Of a stretch of 64,000 bases of DNA, positions 58,788-64,000 are shown in pieces. The stretch spans positions 1,443,001-1,507,000 of the forward strand of contig VICG01000015.1 in NCBI GenBank assembly GCA_008692225.1. Direction: 5' to 3'. The position numbers were made by a program, and so were the translations under genes. Positions within the stretch are counted from its first letter, which is position 1; each line of letters opens with the position of its first letter. A model generated the notes under the pieces. The model saw only the letters and a program-made list of their open reading frames with translations, did no database searches and was not told the DNA's origin. This stretch comes from Monilinia fructicola. Its lineage: Eukaryota; Ascomycota; Leotiomycetes; Helotiales; Sclerotiniaceae.

Positions 58788-59734
58788 TGTAGGAGTCGAA
58801 TGCTTTATGCTTTACTTTTGACACTTTTGACTTGAGTAAGAAAAGAAAGAGGTCGAAGATTTAGGTACGTAGGTATGTATGCATGTATGCATGTATATGC
58901 TATGTTGAATGATGGAATGAATGTATTGGTTGGTTATCTCGAACTAGGCTAGCTGATCAACGAAGGGAGATTCGAGGGGATGGGATATCAATTGTGTCGA
59001 AACTGATAGAATGCGATGATTGATTATCTTGATTGAAACATGTTACTACCAGGCAAGAAATCCAGAGGAGGTTGTATACTATCTAGGTAGGTAGGTAGGT
59101 AGGTAGGTTAGTAGGTGAGTAGGTAAGTAGGTAAGTAGGTAAGTAGGTAAGTAGGTAAGTAGGTAAGTAGGTATTCTCGTGAACATCGAAGTATTTCTTA
59201 AATGATAAACTGAGGACTCGGAATGGCTGGAGGTGTAAGCAGCTGAAGTCGGGTGGGTGTGTGTATTGACGGAATAGTGCGTGAATAGTAAGTGTGGCGG
59301 CTCAAGTGTGGCTGGGTAAGCAATGAACGTTATTCGAAGGTTTTGAATTCATTTTGTCTGATGAAAGAACTAATTACCTAGCACTTGGTACCTACGGATT
59401 ATTCATCCCATGCTTGTCAAGCTTTCTACTATATATGAACTTCAGTAGGTTCCATTTCTCAGAATATATCAGTCAATATCTGGTTAATCAATATGTCATC
59501 CATAACCTGGATCCGTCCCGGCCGTTCCATTCCACTTATCCCTACTGTATAACAAACATTTCATAAGATCTGAATCGGTATCATATCATATCAAGTCACC
59601 TCCACCATACAGTGGACCGGCCATTCGGGAATATCGCCATAGTACCCTGTCATATGCACAGCCCAAGATACCGTACGCCCTCAGCACGGTACAGCAAATC
59701 CTCATTATCCCCCCATCAAGCTGGCCTTCAACCA
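58788..59734. other. Spacer with TAGGTAAG array
   Basis: Promoter side of the CUE gene and 3' flank of the DUF7053-like gene. The dominant element is the TAGGTA-type array listed separately. No gene could be supported. Confidence 0.6.
59082..59172. repeat. TAGG/TAGGTAAG tetramer-octamer array
   Basis: Begins CTAGGTAGGTAGG and continues as about eight TAGGTAAG-like octamers. The unit is an expansion of the TAGGTA half-site of the recurrent palindrome, about 300 bp upstream of the CUE gene start. Confidence 0.9.
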
Positions 59735-60980
59735 TTATCCTTCCAACTCAGCGCGATAAAGTGGTGGACAGATCACCCTATTTCTTATGTTCTTCCCTCC
59801 CGAATCAGTACTCCTCTCTTGTTCAGGATTCAAGTCTCTTTGGCCAGAATGTGAAGAAACACCACGATGATGAGATGCAACTCCCTGTGTTCCTGGGTCC
59901 AGTGGCCGAGATGAATTCCTCGTATTGCTCCCCGCTGTGTCTCTCCATGATGCTACTCTTGCTCTATCATCTTCATCATTCCGTACTTCATCAACAGAAC
60001 TTTGACAAGAAGTGCGACCGTTCGAACTTCTTGGACCGCGCATTGAATCGTTCCAAGAGGATGCACTTTCTCGGCAGACGTCGAGGGCTCGGGGCCAGGC
60101 TGAGGGATCATATTTAGGATGTTTGGGCTGTTGCTGAAACTCAAGTTTTTGCTTGGTGTGGAGGTGGGCCGACTCTTAGTGCTGGGTGGACTTGTGAGGT
60201 TTGTAGTTGCGGACTCTGTAGAGTTATTGGTGAGTATACCTTTGGTATCTGTGGAAGCTGTGCATTTGGCATTGCAAATGTAGTGTACCTGGGTGAGCTT
60301 AAATCTGACTCTGCACATGAACCATCATTTTCATACTCACTAGGAGAATATGCAGTCGATGCTTGAGTTGAGGGTATTTGTGGTGAAGTAGATTGTACTG
60401 TGGCGAGTTCTGGTGTATTGAGGGTTGTGTCGTTCAGTCGAGCATTACTGATAGAGCCATCTAAAAGTTGAGCCTTGACTACCAGACGGTCGACTAATGC
60501 GAGGTGTGATTTCTTCAGTGTTTTCTTGACGAAACTTGTCATGACAATGTTACATTTCATATCCACATCTTCTCTCAACCACAATCCATGTAGAGGTACA
60601 CCGGCTCCAATTTCAACAGGCGCAACCGGCTCTCCCGGAAGCGATCCACCGAGAGTCCATTTTCCTCTGATGTTTAATCCCATAGGCGCATAGCAATGTG
60701 TTTGCAAACCGTCTTCGAGATCATGGAAGCAGCAGGTATAAGAGACTTTTCCGGACATCAGTCCTCCTGGGAGGTATTGTACTCGATCTGTCAATGAATA
60801 CCACTGGCAATGATACTCTTCCGCGGTAGCATTTGATGGAGGTTTGATCGGATGGCGCTCCTCTACTAAAGGATTCAAATCTATCATTTCGACGTGCGAG
60901 CGCAAAGTCTCCATCACTGTCTCTCGTGCGATACCCGTTGGTAGTGGAGTCACCGTCGTGAAGACAGTCCTTTTCGACAT
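59735..60980 (-). CDS. DUF7053-like fungal protein
   Basis: From ATG 60980: VFTTVTPLPTGIARETVMET, HVEMIDLNPLVEERHPI, a YHCQWYSLTDRVQYLPGG segment and GKVSYTCCFHDLEDGLQTHC, then YAPMGLNIRGKWTLGG. This single-domain N-terminal half matches the fungal family now called DUF7053, a START/polyketide-cyclase-like fold by my recollection; no function is established. The C-terminal half is disordered. A +1 break at T5 60146-60150 (+ strand) interrupts it. One base fewer continues through EFQQQPKHPKYDPSAWPRAL and a Ser/Arg/Asp-rich region to CPPLYRAELEG and TAA 59735-59737. About 415 aa. No introns are needed. Confidence 0.75.
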
Positions 60981-62640
60981 GATGCAGGTTAATGTTAGTC
61001 AGAAGAACTAAACAAGGGTCGATAGGGAGAAAATCCTATAGAAAAATTCAATATCGCAAGATATTTGACGTTGAAGAAAAAGTACACCAGTAGGTAATAC
61101 CAAAGTTGTATGTACAAGTATGACACTGGAGATCCTTGTGATGATACGAACACTACTAATCAAAGAAGTAAGAGGAAACAAACAAACATAAATGTTTACA
61201 ATAGCCCAGTACCCTCGCCCCCAACCACATCCGAATACACTCTATATACATGATATGATGTGAGACGACTTTATTCAAAGCACAAGAATAGAGTTTCTCG
61301 TTCAAATCCGACAAATCATCTTCTCAGAATAATTTCTTGGGCACCATTAAATCTAGATAATTCGGTTTATTGATGCAAGAGGTTCAGACTAAGTGGCTGA
61401 CGCTGCTGCGGACAGCTAATCTTCTCGGCTACTTGCATCCCGAGGTCATAGTGTATGCAGCGTTATGGCGCAGGGGGGATGACATTTTGGGATGATGTTA
61501 TTTTTGTTATTTCAATTTTTATTTTGATATCTGATATTAGATACTACTTACTCATGAAAAGGGAAGAGTTTTGCTTGGTTAAGAAAACTGAATCTCTCAA
61601 TTTCATTTCATTGACTGTTTCCTTCGAAAACATCATCTTCATGGAGACTTGAAAGGTATCACAACACAACATCAATCCGCCAAGTGGAAGAGATTGCATT
61701 TGATACCATGGGAAATTTGTACACCAAGTAAATCTCCAATGAAGCACCAAACAAAGTATTTTGGGCTGTACCTTAGACGCTGAAGGAAAAGTTCTTGTTC
61801 CACTGCAGCGGATCTTATGCAGTTTCACGGCACTCTGCATGTAAGCTCATGTGATTGGCCATTTTAGCTACATCATTGGAAATATCTCATCTTGGGGTTG
61901 CGGCAGTGACCTTGTAGATTTAGGAATTCTTGTATCTTTTACTTCGGTTGGTTTCTGTTGGATATCCAATTACCTAGGTAGTCTTGGAATATTAGAATAT
62001 TAGAGCCTTCCCATTCAATTTAGTTCGCTTGACTTTCGGGGGTTGCATCAACAACTATCTAGTCTTCATATTCTTCTAATCAAAGTGAGTTTAGATGGTT
62101 CTTCATCAATCTTGTTGTAACTCAGTCCAATTGACTTACTTGTATTGGTATTTCACCAACCTGAAGTATCTATATCTTCCTGCCTAGCATATTTCAAACT
62201 ATTTTCAGGAATTGACATTGCATTCTCATGAACTAATCCATAATATCTTGATATGATGGTGGCGTTAAACATTGAGCACTTCTCGTTCAGCTTGATTAAT
62301 CTGCTTCTTGTAAGTGCTAAATTAAGCATGGAATATCTAAATCTCTCATCTAATATATTCCAAAATACATCAAAATCACATTACACCTCTTCTATTTTGC
62401 ATCAAAATACTTTTACGTAGCTGGAGTTCTTAAGTATTTTATGATATTTGGACAGTTTCAGTTCTTGTTCAAATCAGGTCCATGAGCCTTTTAAATATCA
62501 TTGAATCAAACTTTAGACAACGAAGTCTTCACATTCAGTCAACTACCAAACACCTACTCAATATCACAAATCTATATCCTCTTCTCATACATCGGGTACT
62601 CTTGTCCGCAGTCTACGGCTTATGGCTCTGAAACATCTGG
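60981..62640. other. Gene-free spacer
   Basis: About 1.65 kb with no supported gene. It contains the DUF7053-like gene promoter and a TACCTAGGTA copy at 61971. Confidence 0.6.
61971..61980. promoter_or_regulatory. TACCTAGGTA palindrome (intergenic)
   Basis: Fourth exact copy of the palindrome, about 1 kb upstream of the DUF7053-like gene and 0.7 kb before the candidate gene at 62.6 kb. Confidence 0.4.
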
Positions 62641-63041
62641 ATGGATCTGAACAATTACAATCCTTATCCTGTTCAATTAAATGGCGGTCACGAGTATTAA
62701 ATAATCTTCGAACAATCAAGTCTTCTCAGCCCACCCGTATCCATACCCGAAGGTTATCACGAATTCCTATCCTCTACCCCGAATCGAACAATCTCATCAT
62801 CTATCCATAGCTGGAGATAGTATACAACCCCAAATTCCTCTCTCCCCTGAAAATTCAGAAGTCCTCCAACATCTAGATTCCTCCCCGAGTGTTTCCCAAA
62901 ATCTGAACTCTCACCCCAATATACGGCCCAGGCCCAAGGTTCACTATTCAACGTAACATGGATTCCAAGGTTGCTGAAAGTGCCGAGGATTCAACTGATT
63001 GAATTTCTAGGATGGCTCTCATCTCTCGCATAGGTGAATGA
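62641..63041 (+). CDS. Candidate broken or mis-sequenced small gene
   Basis: ATG 62641 opens MDLNNYNPYPVQLNGGHEY, interrupted by TAA. The same frame continues as IIFEQSSLLSPPVSIPEGYH. After a shift near 62810 a neighbouring frame gives PLSPENSEVLQHLDSSPSVS and NIRPRPKVHYST. A convincing intron follows (GTAACA...ctgattgaatttctag, about 62956-63010), with a short last exon ending TGA 63039-63041. The Asn/Ser/Pro/Gln-rich composition resembles the N-terminus of a fungal regulatory protein, but no domain was recognised. It is either a pseudogene or another gene with consensus indels. Confidence 0.3.
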
Positions 63042-63790
63042 AAGTAAAAACTGATACGCAATCATAGTAGATAACAACTTCCACATCACCAAGAGGGGTA
63101 CCGATAACCCATGCCTCAAAGATTAACCGTGTTTATTTCTAGGCATGGTGGAGAATGTATTTGCGAGATAGAGATAGAGACGTTGAGCCTTTCTTTTCCT
63201 TTCCTTTCCATTTCTTTTCTTTCCGTTTGCCTCTCTGCTCTAAAGCATGGTGAGGCTAGAATCGTTAGTAGGAGCGGGGTGGGGGAGAGTAGAATGGTGA
63301 AACCTACGCGGGAGGGTAGAATTCACCCTTGTATGATCCGACGGCTAAAGATACCCATCTCGTTGAAATTGAGATCTACGATTGAGGATCTCTTTTGTCG
63401 TTGCAGAATGGTAGGGCAACTTCAAGGTATCAATAGATCCGATCCATCTCGACTCGAGCATCATGTCATCATGGCAAACAGATCTATTGCTAGACTATCC
63501 TCTGATCCTTGCGGCACGCCAACCCTATTCTTGGCTACATAAAACGCAATTAGGCCTATGGGTAACTCAGAGAGCCATGACGGCATAATCATCGTCTCTA
63601 GTTGCGTATTAAGCACATGATTATGGATGGACCCGCCGGCGTCACATCTCACGCTACCCACGCGTCGTTTCAAAGCCCAAACTCCACGCCCCAGATGGTA
63701 TCCCTCCCATTAAACGTAGACCCCCACAGACCAGTGCCCTGCGCACACAAGCCCATTTTCACACGACGCACATCCTGACGTGCCCTCGGG
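63042..63790. other. Spacer before right-edge gene
   Basis: No supported gene. A CTTTCCTTTTC pyrimidine-rich stretch lies at 63190-63225. The last part is likely the 3' flank of the minus-strand gene at the edge. Confidence 0.5.
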
Positions 63791-64000
63791 TTACAAAGCA
63801 GCCATCACCACCGCGGCCGCAGCCGCAGCTCCGCCCATAACCCATTGTGCCTTGGCAGTCATCACGGGCATGCCTCCCGTGGAAGCAGCGGAGCCCGATG
63901 CAGAGGGTGAAGCTGCTGCGCGGGACGCGCTGGACGCCGAGGCAGAACGAGCTGCGGAGCCGGTGGGTTCGGCCCCCGCGGTGGTCTCTGCGGCCGACGC
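63791..64000 (-). CDS. 3' end of probable GPI-anchored cell-wall protein (partial)
   Basis: The window ends inside this gene. About 69 C-terminal codons are visible on the minus strand, ending TAA 63791-63793. The upstream part is almost entirely Ser, Ala, Thr and Gly (around SARSASASSASRAAASPSA), typical of O-mannosylated fungal wall proteins. The end is a short spacer with small residues (GSAASTGGM), then a hydrophobic tail (around WVMGGAAAAAAVVMAAL), the layout of a GPI-attachment signal. The identity of the main domain cannot be known from this fragment. Confidence 0.7.
   Translation of the reverse strand, partial: ASAAETTAGAEPTGSAARSASASSASRAAASPSASGSAASTGGMPVMTAKAQWVMGGAAAAAAVVMAAL

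Noticed and set aside
4138..60980. Widespread programmed ribosomal frameshifting (as in some ciliates)
   Set aside because: Break sites differ in sequence and direction, sit in ordinary homopolymers and lack a common slippery/stop context. Sequence error is simpler.

Overview
The window is nuclear DNA of a filamentous ascomycete (Pezizomycotina; a Leotiomycetes-like genome is my best guess, but I cannot confirm the class). The evidence is short spliceosomal introns of about 40-100 nt with GTAAGT-like donors, mixed gene orientation, fungal-specific protein families, long gene-free spacers full of microsatellites, and one extremely AT-rich block that looks RIP-affected. I see no bacterial operons, tRNA or rRNA genes, CRISPR arrays or intact transposons.

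Layout. 0-5.7 kb: a possible exon, a two-span membrane protein (-) and a coiled-coil hypothetical gene (+). 5.7-21 kb is the gene-dense half: vacuolar dipeptidyl aminopeptidase B (-), peroxisomal PMP4/PXMP4-like protein (-), ribosome-biogenesis factor RPF2 (+), a BTB/POZ protein (-), EMC3 (-), signal peptidase subunit SPC2 (+), a helical hypothetical protein (-), an acidic protein with an internal duplication (+), and a single-span membrane protein (-). 21-26.5 kb is gene-poor. 26.5-32.1 kb: ALG7 (+) and the PHD-SET regulator SET3 (-). 32.1-44.3 kb is a repeat-rich desert with only an EBP-type sterol isomerase (+) at 37.1-38.1 kb. 44.3-61 kb is dense again: LIM-RhoGAP of the LRG1 type (+), nucleoporin SEH1 (-), an RNF216-like RBR ubiquitin ligase (-), CDC73 (-), a hypothetical gene (-), a CUE1-like ER protein (-) and a DUF7053-like protein (-). 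The right edge cuts through the 3' end of a probable GPI-anchored wall protein (-).

Themes. Almost everything recognised is housekeeping. Several genes act in ER membrane-protein or lipid biogenesis (EMC3, SPC2, ALG7, EBP, CUE1-like). EMC3 and SPC2 share a divergent promoter of about 215 bp. SET3 and CDC73 are chromatin/transcription factors.

The most important observation concerns the data. At least fourteen otherwise well-conserved genes carry one or more single-base frameshifts, mostly in 4-7-base homopolymers. Genes expected to be essential (RPF2, ALG7) are among them, so these are best read as consensus indels, not pseudogenes. Coordinates below span each gene including introns and these frame breaks. 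I did not find a convincing novel multi-gene system. The most interesting biological leads are the EBP-type isomerase, a hydrophobic insert in the RBR ligase, the duplicated acidic protein, and a strongly over-represented TACCTAGGTA palindrome in intergenic DNA.
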